From NCBI GenBank assembly GCA_016793465.1, contig JAEUJW010000047.1, positions 168,729 through 232,728 of the forward strand: a stretch of 64,000 nt of DNA. The letters are read 5' to 3'. The DNA is from Myxococcales bacterium (GTDB lineage Bacteria > Myxococcota > Polyangia > Nannocystales > Nannocystaceae). Under the pieces are notes generated by a model. The model made no database searches. It was given only the letters and a program-made list of their open reading frames with translations, and was not told the origin of the DNA. Shown here in pieces: positions 52,472-60,915 of this stretch (positions are counted from its first letter, which is position 1; each line of letters opens with the position of its first letter). Made by a program: the position numbers and the translations under genes.

Positions 52472-52499
52472 CCCGTGACGTCCAGGAGGACGTGACGGG
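52472..52499. other. imperfect hairpin CCCGTGACGTCC / GGACGTGACGGG
   Basis: An inverted repeat with one mismatch in 12 pairs and a 4-base loop (AGGA), 21 bases after the proline-rich gene. With the perfect hairpin at 52520 it makes a double structure typical of a 3' end or of a small structured RNA. Confidence 0.5.
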
Positions 52500-52519
52500 T
52501 CGGCGTATTCGCGACCGAC

Positions 52520-52550
52520 AGCACGCCGGACGTCCCGGCGTGCTGCTGCT
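52520..52550 (+). terminator. Rho-independent-like terminator
   Basis: A perfect 10-bp stem AGCACGCCGG (52520-52529) / CCGGCGTGCT (52535-52544) with loop ACGTC is followed by GCTGCTTCTTCTTC, a run rich in T by the standards of this genome. It ends the transcript of the proline-rich gene. Confidence 0.6.
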
Positions 52551-52713
52551 TCTTCTTCGGGTCGCGCTCGCGACCTGTCGCGGTTCGAACCGCGAGCGCA
52601 AAGCCCTCGCGGTCCGGCCGCCGGTGCGCCAGGATTTGCGGCCGGCGCGGAATGGTCGACGCACACAGCGGTGCTATTCATCGGACATACCCACGAAGCG
52701 GAGCACCTCCACG

Positions 52714-52998
52714 ATGTCGACCATGCCCTCCCGTCACTCCCTCCTGTTCCTCGTGTTCACCGTCGCCGCCACCGTCGACTGCGCGGCCGCCCAGGCCGAT
52801 CGATCGCAGCGCCAGGAGGACCGCAACGACCGCCACGAGGACCGCCTCGACGAGCGTCAGCGCAAGATCGAGGACAAGCAGAACAGCACCGACAACGAGG
52901 TGAAGCAGGACCGCCTCGAGCGCAAGCAGGACCGCCTCGAGGAGCGCGAGGAGAACCTCGACGCCCACGACGGCCGCAACGACCCCGACCGTCCGTGA
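52714..52998 (+). CDS. small exported coiled-coil Asp/Arg-rich protein
   Basis: A 94-residue product. The signal peptide (MPSRHSLLFLVFTVAATVDCAAA) is followed by about 65 residues of charged heptads: DRSQRQEDRNDRHEDRLDERQRK and QDRLERKQDRLEERE, a long amphipathic coiled coil with regular spacing. A GGAGC ribosome-binding site precedes the start; the second ATG at 52723 may be used instead. Secreted proteins with charged coiled coils of this kind can assemble surface fibres or act as chaperone-like peptides; nothing here identifies the role. Confidence 0.7.
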   Translation: MSTMPSRHSLLFLVFTVAATVDCAAAQADRSQRQEDRNDRHEDRLDERQRKIEDKQNSTDNEVKQDRLERKQDRLEEREENLDAHDGRNDPDRP

Positions 52999-53016
52999 GC
53001 GCGGCGCGCCCGGCGA

Positions 53017-53628
53017 TCAGCCCGCGGGTGGGGGCTCGCCGCCGGACTGCGCGTCATCTTCTTCGCCGAAGGCGGCCGGGCAGTCGGCGACCACCACGTC
53101 GCAGCTCGGCGGGTACGGGTCGTCCTGGAAGTCGCCGTACTTGTCCTGCAGCGCGGCCGCCCTGGCGGGGTCGAGCACGTCGCAGGTGAAGTCGGCGAAC
53201 AGACCCGCGAGCAGGTCGGTCGTGTCCTCCATGCACGCCTCGATCTGGCCGACGGTCACCGAGCACGAGCCCCACGCCTCGGACTGCGAGCACTCGAACG
53301 GGTCCTCGAGCGCGTCCTCGGGCGCGGTCTCGGCGATGCACTGGTCGCGGATCGTCTTGCAGGCCGCGATCTGCCCGGCGGTGTCCTGGGCCGCCTCGGC
53401 GCCGCCGCCGAGGCCCTCCTGCGTGCAGAAGAACCGCGCCCAGTCGGACCCGCTGAGGCGCCCGTTGACGTAGTCGGCCGAGGCCTCGCACAGCGAGGTC
53501 TGCTCGCTCGGCGTCAGCGCGCCGCCCTGCTTGTCCGGCGGCAGGCCCGAGTCGATGCCGGTGTCCTTGTCGCCGCACGCCCCGAACGCCAGCCCCAGCG
53601 CGAAGATGAGAGTCGCACGCATCATCAT
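53017..53628 (-). CDS. Cys-rich lipoprotein of unknown function
   Basis: A 203-residue protein with lipoprotein signal (FALGLAFGAC). After a short acidic linker (DKDTGIDSGLPPDKQGG) the rest is helical and contains eight or so Cys residues in paired spacings (CEASADYVNGRLSGSDWARFFC, CKTIRDQC, CSQSEAWGSC, CEV-like). This looks like a disulfide-bonded helical bundle. Three consecutive ATG codons stand at the start (53622-53628); the first gives MMMRATL. No family recognised. Confidence 0.78.
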   Translation of the reverse strand: MMMRATLIFALGLAFGACGDKDTGIDSGLPPDKQGGALTPSEQTSLCEASADYVNGRLSGSDWARFFCTQEGLGGGAEAAQDTAGQIAACKTIRDQCIAETAPEDALEDPFECSQSEAWGSCSVTVGQIEACMEDTTDLLAGLFADFTCDVLDPARAAALQDKYGDFQDDPYPPSCDVVVADCPAAFGEEDDAQSGGEPPPAG

Positions 53629-53898
53629 CCCGCGATGCTCGCACGACCGCCGCGGACCGGCAACGACGCGACGGACCGAGGCGGCTGTGGACGTACACCC
53701 CCACGTCGCGGCCTCTCATGCGACAGCGGTCGGAGCGTCGGCGAGGTCCACGGCAAGGATTGCCCGTGCACGCGCAACATGGGCACGCGTCGGCGCGGGC
53801 GGCTCGTCGCTCGTCCGGTTGCGCGGGCCGGAGATGCCTCGCATACCTCGGCGAGTGCACACCGCCACATCGGCGGGTGCCCGACCGGAGTCATCACC

Positions 53899-54213
53899 AT
53901 GCCAGCTCGCGTCTCCTTCGTGTCCGCCGTGATCCTGTCGCTCTCACTCGCCGCGCCGCTCGGCTGCGCGAAGAACCAGGCCGACACCGCCCAGCCCGGG
54001 GCCGAGCGCGGCGGGGCCGGGGCCGACGGCAACAACAGCGCGCCCGAGAGCCTGTCGGACGGCGGCGCCGACCCCAGGACCACGCCGATGACCGAGCCCA
54101 GCACGCCCGCCGCGGCCCCGGACCCCAACCCGGCGGTCCCGTACATCGCCGCCCCGGGGGCGGGCACCGACCCCGCGGTCCCGGGTCCGACCGCTCCGAG
54201 CCCGCCGAAGTGA
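53899..54213 (+). CDS. small Pro/Ala-rich lipoprotein
   Basis: A 104-residue product with a lipoprotein signal (VILSLSLAAPLGC) followed by an unstructured Gly/Asn/Pro/Ala tail (PESLSDGGADPR, DPNPAVPYIAAPGAG). A GGAG ribosome-binding site precedes the ATG by about 8 bases. It probably serves as a spacer-like surface peptide or a small envelope factor. It is the last of four small exported proteins in 52.1-54.2 kb and is convergent with the methyltransferase gene. Confidence 0.68.
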   Translation: MPARVSFVSAVILSLSLAAPLGCAKNQADTAQPGAERGGAGADGNNSAPESLSDGGADPRTTPMTEPSTPAAAPDPNPAVPYIAAPGAGTDPAVPGPTAPSPPK

Positions 54214-54282
54214 GCGCTCCACCTCGCCCGGCCTTCGCGGCGGATGAGGCTCGACCGGGGCCGCGGACCGCACGACCGGCGG

Positions 54283-56505
54283 TCACGCCCGCGGGGGCGA
54301 CGTCTCCGCGGCGGCCCGCTCGCGGTTGAGGGCGACCAGCCGGGCGATCACTACGTCGTCGTCGGGGTCGTCCGGCCAGCCGTAGGCGGCCAGCGCGAGC
54401 GCGTCGATCTCCGCGTGCAGCTCGCGCAGCGCGTCGGCCTGCGACCACGCGCGCACGCGCTGCTCGGCGGCGACGAGCGCACGGCCGGCGCGCAGCTTGG
54501 CGAGCACGTTGTAGGTCGCCGTGAGGGTCAGCGCCGGGTGCTCGGCCTGGCGGGCCCGGCGGTGCTCGTCGAGGCGCTCGCCGGCCCGCCGCATTGCCAT
54601 GGTTTGGGCGGCGTCGAGGCGCGGGAGCGGGAACGCCTCGAAGCAGTGGCGATGGTTGTAGGTCGGGTCGTTGCCGACGCCGAGGCGGCCGCCGACGCGC
54701 AGCGCCCACGCGAGGTGCACGCGGCTCGACAGCAGCGCGAGCAGCGAGAAGTCCTCGCGGGCGATCGCCACGACCTTGGTGTCGGGCAGCGTGGTCGCCG
54801 GCACCCGCGTGAACACGCGGTGGCGGGCGGTCCGGGCGGTGGCGATGTACCAGTCGAGCCCGGCGAGCGCGGCCCGCAGGTCGGCGCCGCTGCGCCCGAA
54901 CTGCCACCACTGCTCGCGGCGCTGGCGGTCGTTCTGGGCCTCGCGCTGGGGCTTGACCGTGCGCGTCAGGTGCTCGACGAGCCGCGGGTGGCGGGCGTCG
55001 GCCTCGGCGAGCGAGAGGCCGTGGAGGTCGATGACCCAGCGCGCCGCGGGTCGGCGCACGAGGTCGCGGCCGATCAGGTAGGGCCGCACGACCGCCGCGT
55101 CGGGGCTCACGCCGAGGCGCTCGAGGTCGGCGGCGGCCAGGCGAAAGCCCGCGCCGACCAGGGTGATGCCCTGGAAGCACACGCCGGCGTTGGCGCGCAG
55201 CGGGCGGGCCTGCTGCAGGTCGGGGCCGGCGCGCAGGTCGGCGTGGATCTCGGCGACGCGCGTGTCCTCGACGCGGGGCGCGAGCGGGTCGGACTCGTCG
55301 ATCACGCGGCCGAGCTCGGCGGGGGCGTCGTCGCGGGCCGCGACGGTCATGGCGATGCGCACGGCGGCGCCGGCGTCGAACCACGGGTGGTCGGCGATCG
55401 CGTAGACGAGGCGCACGCCGGCCGCCAGGGCGCGCGCGATCACCGGGCGGTTGAGCGGCTGGTGGACGCTGCTCGTGGTCACCAGGCCGAAGCGGCGCAG
55501 GCCGGCGCCGCGCTGCAGCAGCTCGGCGCAGCGCTGCCACCACAGCATGACGAGGTCGGCCGAGGCGGGGACCGCGGGGTAGGCCGCGCGCAGGGCGGCG
55601 ACGTAGCCGGCGCCGAGCACGTCGCACATGCGCTTGTTGCCGACGAACGGCGGGTTGCCGACGATGAAGTCGGCCTCGGGCCAGGCCGGCACGTGCGCGC
55701 CCTGCAGGCGCTGCTCGGCGCGCAGGTGGCGGGTCGCGCGCTTGTCGCTGACGCCGCGGGCGCGCAGCAGCGGGCGGCCGTCGGGGTGCTCGGCGGGGGC
55801 GACGGCGGCGTGGGCGAGCAGGGCGTCGGCGACGCGGATGGCGGGCGGCGGGGCGGCGCGGGGGCTGCGGCCGGTCGCGACCTGGCGCTGCAGCCAGGCG
55901 ATCCACACGGTCAGGCCGGCGATGCGGGCGGCGCACGGGTCGAGCTCGAGGCCGTGGAGCTGGCCCGGGTGCACGCGCTCGTCGAGGTCCGCGGCGGGGC
56001 CGAGCTCGTCCTCGAGGCGCATCAGCGCGAGCAGGGCGACGACCAGGAAGTTGCCGCTGCCGCACGCCGGGTCGAGCACGCGGACCGCGGCCAGGCGGCG
56101 GCGGAACTCGGCGGGCGAGCAGGCGGCCCGCTCGGCGCGCAGGGGGGCGACGATGGTGCGCTCGACCAGGCGCCGGATGTGGGCCTCGGGCGTGTAGTGG
56201 GCGCCGAGGGCCCGGCGCCGCGACGGCGAGAGGGCGCGCTCGAGCACGGTGCCGAGCAGCACCGGCGAGACGGCGCGCCAGTCGTGGCCGTCGAGGCGGG
56301 CGAGGGCGTCGCGTTCGTCGGCGGTCAGGTCGGGCGGGTCGCGCTCCAGCGCGGCGGGCGGGTCGACGCCGAGGGCCGCGGCGAAGCGCCGGCACAGGTG
56401 GGCGATCAGGAGGTCGCGGGCGGCGGCGGGCGAGCGGCGCCGCTCGAGCCGCGCGGCGGCTTCACCGACGTGGGCACCGACCGCGGCCGTCGCATCGGCG
56501 TGCAT
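54283..56505 (-). CDS. MmeI-like class I N6-adenine DNA methyltransferase (no nuclease)
   Basis: A 740-residue protein. AdoMet motif I is DPACGSGNF (145-153), motif IV is IVGNPPFVGNK (about 279-289), the catalytic NPPF of N6-adenine enzymes. Downstream, HPWFDAGAAVRIAMTV, PYLIGRDLVRRPAARWVIDLHGLSLAEA, REQWWQFGR and RLGVGNDPTYNHRHCFEAFPLPR follow the MmeI-type methyltransferase/target-recognition layout. MmeI (about 920 residues) begins with a nuclease domain that is missing here, so this is probably a modification-only enzyme. It starts 3 bases after the PhoD-like stop, so the two may be co-expressed. No REase, DISARM or BREX gene is adjacent. Confidence 0.85.
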   Translation of the reverse strand: MHADATAAVGAHVGEAAARLERRRSPAAARDLLIAHLCRRFAAALGVDPPAALERDPPDLTADERDALARLDGHDWRAVSPVLLGTVLERALSPSRRRALGAHYTPEAHIRRLVERTIVAPLRAERAACSPAEFRRRLAAVRVLDPACGSGNFLVVALLALMRLEDELGPAADLDERVHPGQLHGLELDPCAARIAGLTVWIAWLQRQVATGRSPRAAPPPAIRVADALLAHAAVAPAEHPDGRPLLRARGVSDKRATRHLRAEQRLQGAHVPAWPEADFIVGNPPFVGNKRMCDVLGAGYVAALRAAYPAVPASADLVMLWWQRCAELLQRGAGLRRFGLVTTSSVHQPLNRPVIARALAAGVRLVYAIADHPWFDAGAAVRIAMTVAARDDAPAELGRVIDESDPLAPRVEDTRVAEIHADLRAGPDLQQARPLRANAGVCFQGITLVGAGFRLAAADLERLGVSPDAAVVRPYLIGRDLVRRPAARWVIDLHGLSLAEADARHPRLVEHLTRTVKPQREAQNDRQRREQWWQFGRSGADLRAALAGLDWYIATARTARHRVFTRVPATTLPDTKVVAIAREDFSLLALLSSRVHLAWALRVGGRLGVGNDPTYNHRHCFEAFPLPRLDAAQTMAMRRAGERLDEHRRARQAEHPALTLTATYNVLAKLRAGRALVAAEQRVRAWSQADALRELHAEIDALALAAYGWPDDPDDDVVIARLVALNRERAAAETSPPRA

Positions 56506-56508
56506 GCC

Positions 56509-58164
56509 TCACCACGGCGCGAGGTCGAGGTTGCTGGTGAGGTCGACCGGGCGGCGCAGCGGGCCGCGCGAGGTGATCGGTCGGCCGTCGCGGCCGATCA
56601 CCTCGACGATCAGGCGGTGGTTCGCGCGGTCGACGGTGAGGCGGCAGAAGTTGTCGTCCTGCGTGAAGTTCCAGGCGCGGTAGTCCATCGTCACCGCGTC
56701 GGACACGGCGAAGCTGTCGCGGGTGCGCGGGTCGGTCGAGTCGTGGACGAAGTCGGCGGGGTCGCCGTCGGCGAACGGGAACGGCCAGTAGAACGCCGAG
56801 GAGACCACGCAGTAGGCCCGCAGGTGGCCGACGTCCGGGCCGGTGAACCACATCTGGGCGACCGCGGCGCAGTGCACGTCGCCGGCCAGGAACACCACGT
56901 TCTGCACGCCGTGGTCGACGATGGTGCGCAGCAGGCGGCGGCGGGTGGCCGGGAACGCCGGCCACGAGTCGCTGCGGGCGCGGGCCCTGTCGTGCTTGAT
57001 CGACGCGACGTGGCTGGGGGCGAACACGCTGGCGGTGACGATGAACTTGGGGGCGTCGCCGCGGTCGCGCTGCTGGTCGCGCAGCCAGTCGCACAGGATG
57101 TCGAGCTGGTTGGGCTCGTCGGGGCTGAGCGAGGGGCGGCCGAGCAGGTGGTTGTCCTCGAGGTCGTCCGAGTCCTCGTCGACGGCGCGCTGGGTGCGGG
57201 TGTCGAGCACGAAGAACGGGTAGCCGGCGCTGGCGAACTGGTAGTAGAGCCGGCGGCCGAAGCTGCGCGGGCCGTGCGACCACTGGTAGCTGAGGTAGGC
57301 GCCGATCGCGAGGTTGAACAGGATCTTCTTGCCGGGGCCGGTGATGCGGCCCTGCGACCAGTTGTCCTCGATCTCGTGGTCGTCGAGGATCATATAGGTC
57401 GGCACGCTGCGCAGCAGCCGGCGCATGTTGGCCGAGCCGAACGCGGCCTGGTAGCGCGCGGTGAACTCCTCGTGGGTGTCGGCCAGGCCGACGGGCACGA
57501 GGCGGTGGTAGGTGTCGGCGTAGATCTGGTCGCCGGCCATGATCACGAGGCGCGGGCGGGCGCCGTGGCGGGCGGTCTGGACCTCGGCGGCCATGGGCCC
57601 GAAGATCGCGTCGGACTCCTTGACCTTCCACAGCAGGCCGGGGTAGCGGCACGAGCCGAGCAGGAAGGCCAGGCTGTCGCCGACCGCGCCGAGCGGCGGA
57701 TCGGTGCGGAACGTGGCCTCGCACTGCTCGGCCGGGAGGCTGTCGATCGCGGCGGCCCACACGCTCGGCGCCGGCAGGCGCTCGGCCAGCAGATCGCTCG
57801 CCACGCAGACGTCGTTGTCCCAGGCGTCGTCGACCGCGAGCGAGGCGACGCGCACGCGGTACTCGGTGTCGGGCGTCAAGGGGTAGGGCTGGCCGCGGCC
57901 GCCGAGGCTCGCCTCTTCGCCGAGCACGAAGGTGCCGGTGCGGTCGAACTCGCGGCGCAGGCGGAAGTAGAACAGCGGCCGCTCCGCCGGCGGGATGGCG
58001 ACGCCGGCGCGGGCGGTGACGGCGAGCACGCCGAAGGTGCGGCGGTCCTCCTCGGCGGCGTGCTTGCCGTCCTCGGGGGCGGGGGCCTGGATCCACAGGC
58101 GGCAGGTGCGGTCGGTGGTGTGGCCGACGATCGGGCCGAGTCCGGGGGCGCGCAGGCTGCTCAT
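56509..58164 (-). CDS. PhoD-like alkaline phosphatase / phosphodiesterase
   Basis: A 551-residue metallophosphatase of the PhoD family. An N-terminal beta-sandwich (about 10-165) carries VGHTTDRTCRLWIQ and the acidic loop; the catalytic domain has GSCRYPG, IMAGDQIYADTYH (metal Asp), YMILDDHEIEDNW (DDHE metal motif) and VFLAGDVHCAAVAQM (Asp-His pair). The enzyme uses Ca2+/Fe3+ to cleave phosphomonoesters or diesters. There is no clear signal peptide or Tat motif in the chosen start, so cytoplasmic location cannot be ruled out. A TAATCT box lies 9 bases before the ATG. The methyltransferase follows after 3 bases. Confidence 0.88.
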   Translation of the reverse strand: MSSLRAPGLGPIVGHTTDRTCRLWIQAPAPEDGKHAAEEDRRTFGVLAVTARAGVAIPPAERPLFYFRLRREFDRTGTFVLGEEASLGGRGQPYPLTPDTEYRVRVASLAVDDAWDNDVCVASDLLAERLPAPSVWAAAIDSLPAEQCEATFRTDPPLGAVGDSLAFLLGSCRYPGLLWKVKESDAIFGPMAAEVQTARHGARPRLVIMAGDQIYADTYHRLVPVGLADTHEEFTARYQAAFGSANMRRLLRSVPTYMILDDHEIEDNWSQGRITGPGKKILFNLAIGAYLSYQWSHGPRSFGRRLYYQFASAGYPFFVLDTRTQRAVDEDSDDLEDNHLLGRPSLSPDEPNQLDILCDWLRDQQRDRGDAPKFIVTASVFAPSHVASIKHDRARARSDSWPAFPATRRRLLRTIVDHGVQNVVFLAGDVHCAAVAQMWFTGPDVGHLRAYCVVSSAFYWPFPFADGDPADFVHDSTDPRTRDSFAVSDAVTMDYRAWNFTQDDNFCRLTVDRANHRLIVEVIGRDGRPITSRGPLRRPVDLTSNLDLAPW

Positions 58165-58228
58165 GGGAGCAGCAGATTAACCCGTCGCGCAAAATTTTTC
58201 CGTCGCAAAATCGCGGCGAAGGGGTGCT

Positions 58229-59416
58229 ATGTCAGGACCCCCGATGCCTTCCTCGCAGTTCCTGCTCGACGAGTTGATGGAGTTCATCCACTTCACGCCG
58301 GCGCACGCGACCCTCATGCGGGAGCTCGGCCCGGTGCTGCGCCCGCGCTTCGACGCCATCATCCAGCGCTTCTACGAGGCGATCGACGCCAACCCGGGCG
58401 CGACGGCGGTGTTCACCGGCGGGCAGCCGCAGCGCGACCGCCAGCGCACGCAGCTGCGCGGCTGGCTCGACGGGCTGGTCCGCGGGATCTACGACGAGGT
58501 GTACTACGAGCGGCGCGCCCGCATCGGCCGCACGCACGTCGGCGTGGCCCTCGACCAGCGCTACATGCTCGGGGCCATGAACCTCGTGCGCGAGGAGCTG
58601 CACCTGGCGCTCGACGCCGCCGAGGAGTGGCCGGCCGAGCGCCGACAGGCCGCCCACCGCGCCATCGACAAGGTCTGCGACATGGAGCTGGCGATCATGC
58701 TCGAGACCTACCGCGAGTCGCTGATCACGCGGGCGACCGACGCGGAGCGGCTGGCGACGATCGGCCAGGTCGCGGCCTCGATCGGCCACGAGCTGCGCAA
58801 CCCGCTGGCGGTCATGCAGACGTCGGTGCACATGCTCGGGCGCCGGCTGCCGGGCGACGACCACACCAACAAGCACCTCGGGCGCCTGCGCGACCAGATC
58901 GCGCTGTGCAACGGGATCATCTCCGACCTGCTCGACCTGGTCCGCGACCGCCCGCCGGATCGCCAGCCGACCGAAGTCGGCCAGGTCAGCCGCGACGCCG
59001 CGGTGTCGGTGCCCCACCCCGACGGCGTCGAGATCGCGGTCCACGTCGGCGAGGAGCTGCCGCACGTGGCCGTCGACGCCGGCCAGTTCCGCCAGCTCGT
59101 CGTCAACCTCGTGCTCAACGCGGTCCAGGCCCAGGGCCAGAACGGGCGCGTCGACGTGCGCGTGGTCGTGACCGGCGACACCCTCGTGCTCGGAGTCGAG
59201 GACCAGGGCCCGGGCATGACGCCGGCGGTGCTCGAGAAGCTGTTCGTGCCGCTGTTCACCACCCGCGTGACCGGCACCGGGCTCGGGCTGGCGCTGTGTC
59301 GGCGCATCGTCGAGAAGCACAACGGCAGCATCTCGGCCAGCAACCGCGCCGAGGGCGGGGCGGTGTTCGTGGTCCGCCTGCCGGTCGCGCCGCCGGCCAA
59401 GGAGGACATGACATGA
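58229..59416 (+). CDS. globin-coupled sensor histidine kinase
   Basis: A 395-residue cytoplasmic kinase. The N-terminal protoglobin-like domain (about 15-160) has RPRFDAIIQRFYEAIDANPG, DEVYYERRARIGRTHVGVALDQRYMLGAMNLV, with the likely proximal haem His103. The HisKA domain (about 178-245) carries GQVAASIGHELRNPLAVM, phosphoacceptor His187. The HATPase domain has NLVLNAVQAQG (N box), VEDQGPGMTPAVLEKLFVPLFTT and GTGLGLALC. Such proteins sense O2, NO or CO through the haem. The gene overlaps the REC-PAS-kinase gene (ATGA), so the pair is co-translated. Confidence 0.9.
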   Translation: MSGPPMPSSQFLLDELMEFIHFTPAHATLMRELGPVLRPRFDAIIQRFYEAIDANPGATAVFTGGQPQRDRQRTQLRGWLDGLVRGIYDEVYYERRARIGRTHVGVALDQRYMLGAMNLVREELHLALDAAEEWPAERRQAAHRAIDKVCDMELAIMLETYRESLITRATDAERLATIGQVAASIGHELRNPLAVMQTSVHMLGRRLPGDDHTNKHLGRLRDQIALCNGIISDLLDLVRDRPPDRQPTEVGQVSRDAAVSVPHPDGVEIAVHVGEELPHVAVDAGQFRQLVVNLVLNAVQAQGQNGRVDVRVVVTGDTLVLGVEDQGPGMTPAVLEKLFVPLFTTRVTGTGLGLALCRRIVEKHNGSISASNRAEGGAVFVVRLPVAPPAKEDMT

Positions 59417-60909
59417 GCCGCCGCGTGCTGATCGTCGAGGACAACCGGCCGCTCGCCGAGAACATCGCCGACCTGTTCGAGGAGGAGGGCATCACCGCCG
59501 AGGTGTGCGGCTCCGGGGCGCAGGCGCTGGCGGCGATCAAGCACGAGCCGCCGGACCTGGCGATCGTCGACGTGCGCCTGCCCGACGTCACCGGCGTGGT
59601 CCTGGTCCCGCAGCTGCGCCAGCAGGTGCCCGGCAGCGAGGTGATCCTGATGACCGGCGACGCCTCGCTCGACACCGCGATCGCCGCGGTCCGCGAGGGC
59701 GTGTTCGCCTACGTGCAGAAGCCGTTCCACGCCATGGACCTGCTGGCCCTGGCGATGCGCGCGCTCGAGCAGGTCCAGCTCCGCCGCGAGCGCGAGGACC
59801 TGGCCAACCAGCTGGCGGCCTCGGAGCGGCTGTACCGCGGCATCGTCGAGACCGTCGAGTCGATGATCGTCGGGCTCGACAGCGGCGGGGTCATCCGCAT
59901 GTGGAACCGCTGCGCCGCCAGCGTGACCGGGCGCGACCGCGACGACGCGATCGGCCGCCCGCTCGCCGAGTTCGTGGCCCCCGACCTGCAGTCGACCTAC
60001 AAGGAGATGATCGCCGAGGCCTGGCGGCGCCGCCGGCTCTACGAGGTCGAGTGCGCCGTCAGCGACCGCAACGGCGGGCGCCGCGAGGTCCGCTGGAACG
60101 TGGTGTCGTTCAGCCCGTCGGGCGACGCGCTCGAGATGCTGCTGCTGGTCGGCACCGACGTGACCGACCGCCTGGCCCTCGAGAAGCGGGCCGCCGACGC
60201 CGAGGCGATGGCCTCGCTGGCGACCCTGACGGCCAGCCTGGCCCACGAGATCCGCAACCCGCTCAACGCGGCGATCCTGCAGCTCGAGCTGCTCGGGCGC
60301 CACACCGGGCGCCTGCCCGAGGGCGCCGCGCGCGACAAGATCGGCCAGTGCAGCAAGCTGGTGACGTCGGAGATCCAGCGGCTGTCGAAGCTGCTCGAGG
60401 AGTTCCTCGGGCTGGCCCGCCCGCGCAGCTTCGAGCGCTACCCGGTCGACGTGCCGGCCCTCCTCGACTACGTGGCCAGCATGCAGCGCCCGCAGGCCGA
60501 GGCGCTCGGCGTGACGATCACGGTCACGACCCCGCCCGAGCTCCCGCGCGTGCTCGGCGACCAGGCCAAGCTGACGCAGGTGCTGGTCAACCTGGTCGTC
60601 AACGCGATCGACGCCATGCGCGGCATGGAGGAGCCGCCGCCCGAGGCGGTCATCGAGGTCGAGGCGGCGGCGGTCGAGGGCCGGGTCCGCATCACCGTGG
60701 CCGACCGCGGGCCGGGCATCGACGCCAAGGTCGCGAGCAAGATGTTCACGCCGTTCTTCAGCACCAAGGAGTCGGGCACCGGGCTCGGGCTGGCGATCGT
60801 CAAGCGCATCATCGACCTGCACAACGGGACCATCGACCTGCGCCCGCGGCCCGGCGGCGGGGCGCTGGCCAGCGTGACGCTGCAGCCGGTCGGCGTGATG
60901 CCGGAGTAG
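59413..60909 (+). CDS. REC-PAS-histidine kinase hybrid
   Basis: A 498-residue hybrid regulator. Receiver domain 1-120 (LIVEDNRPLAENIADL, phospho-Asp53 in IVDVRLPD, YVQKPF with the conserved Lys), PAS domain about 133-250 (YRGIVETVESMIVGLDSGGVIRMWNRCAASVTG), HisKA with His278 (LTASLAHEIRNPLNAAI), and HATPase (NLVVNAIDAM, ADRGPGIDAKV, GTGLGLAIVK). The receiver at the start would take the phosphate from the upstream globin-coupled kinase, so the chain would be globin kinase to receiver to second kinase. There is no DNA-binding output domain, so the final target lies elsewhere. Confidence 0.92.
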   Translation: MSRRVLIVEDNRPLAENIADLFEEEGITAEVCGSGAQALAAIKHEPPDLAIVDVRLPDVTGVVLVPQLRQQVPGSEVILMTGDASLDTAIAAVREGVFAYVQKPFHAMDLLALAMRALEQVQLRREREDLANQLAASERLYRGIVETVESMIVGLDSGGVIRMWNRCAASVTGRDRDDAIGRPLAEFVAPDLQSTYKEMIAEAWRRRRLYEVECAVSDRNGGRREVRWNVVSFSPSGDALEMLLLVGTDVTDRLALEKRAADAEAMASLATLTASLAHEIRNPLNAAILQLELLGRHTGRLPEGAARDKIGQCSKLVTSEIQRLSKLLEEFLGLARPRSFERYPVDVPALLDYVASMQRPQAEALGVTITVTTPPELPRVLGDQAKLTQVLVNLVVNAIDAMRGMEEPPPEAVIEVEAAAVEGRVRITVADRGPGIDAKVASKMFTPFFSTKESGTGLGLAIVKRIIDLHNGTIDLRPRPGGGALASVTLQPVGVMPE

Positions 60910-60915
60910 CCCGCG

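Noticed and set aside
52087..52524. Gly-rich protein on the minus strand
   Set aside because: It is the antisense reading of the Pro-rich gene. The plus strand has a signal peptide and better start context.
52570..52595. A tRNA-like T-arm (GCGGTTCGAACCGC)
   Set aside because: The stem and loop lengths do not fit a T-arm, and no acceptor stem, D-arm or anticodon arm can be formed around it. It is a simple palindrome.
54283..58164. A BREX, DISARM or restriction-modification defence island
   Set aside because: Only the methyltransferase is present. No helicase, nuclease, PLD, PglZ, BrxC or ATPase partner is adjacent, and the nearest genes are a phosphatase and a two-component pair.
54244..60909. 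A single open frame of about 2,200 codons on the plus strand
   Set aside because: It runs antisense to the methyltransferase, PhoD-like gene and only then follows the kinase pair. Its product in the first part is rich in Arg/Val/Gly without any domain, as happens when GC-rich genes are read in the wrong frame.
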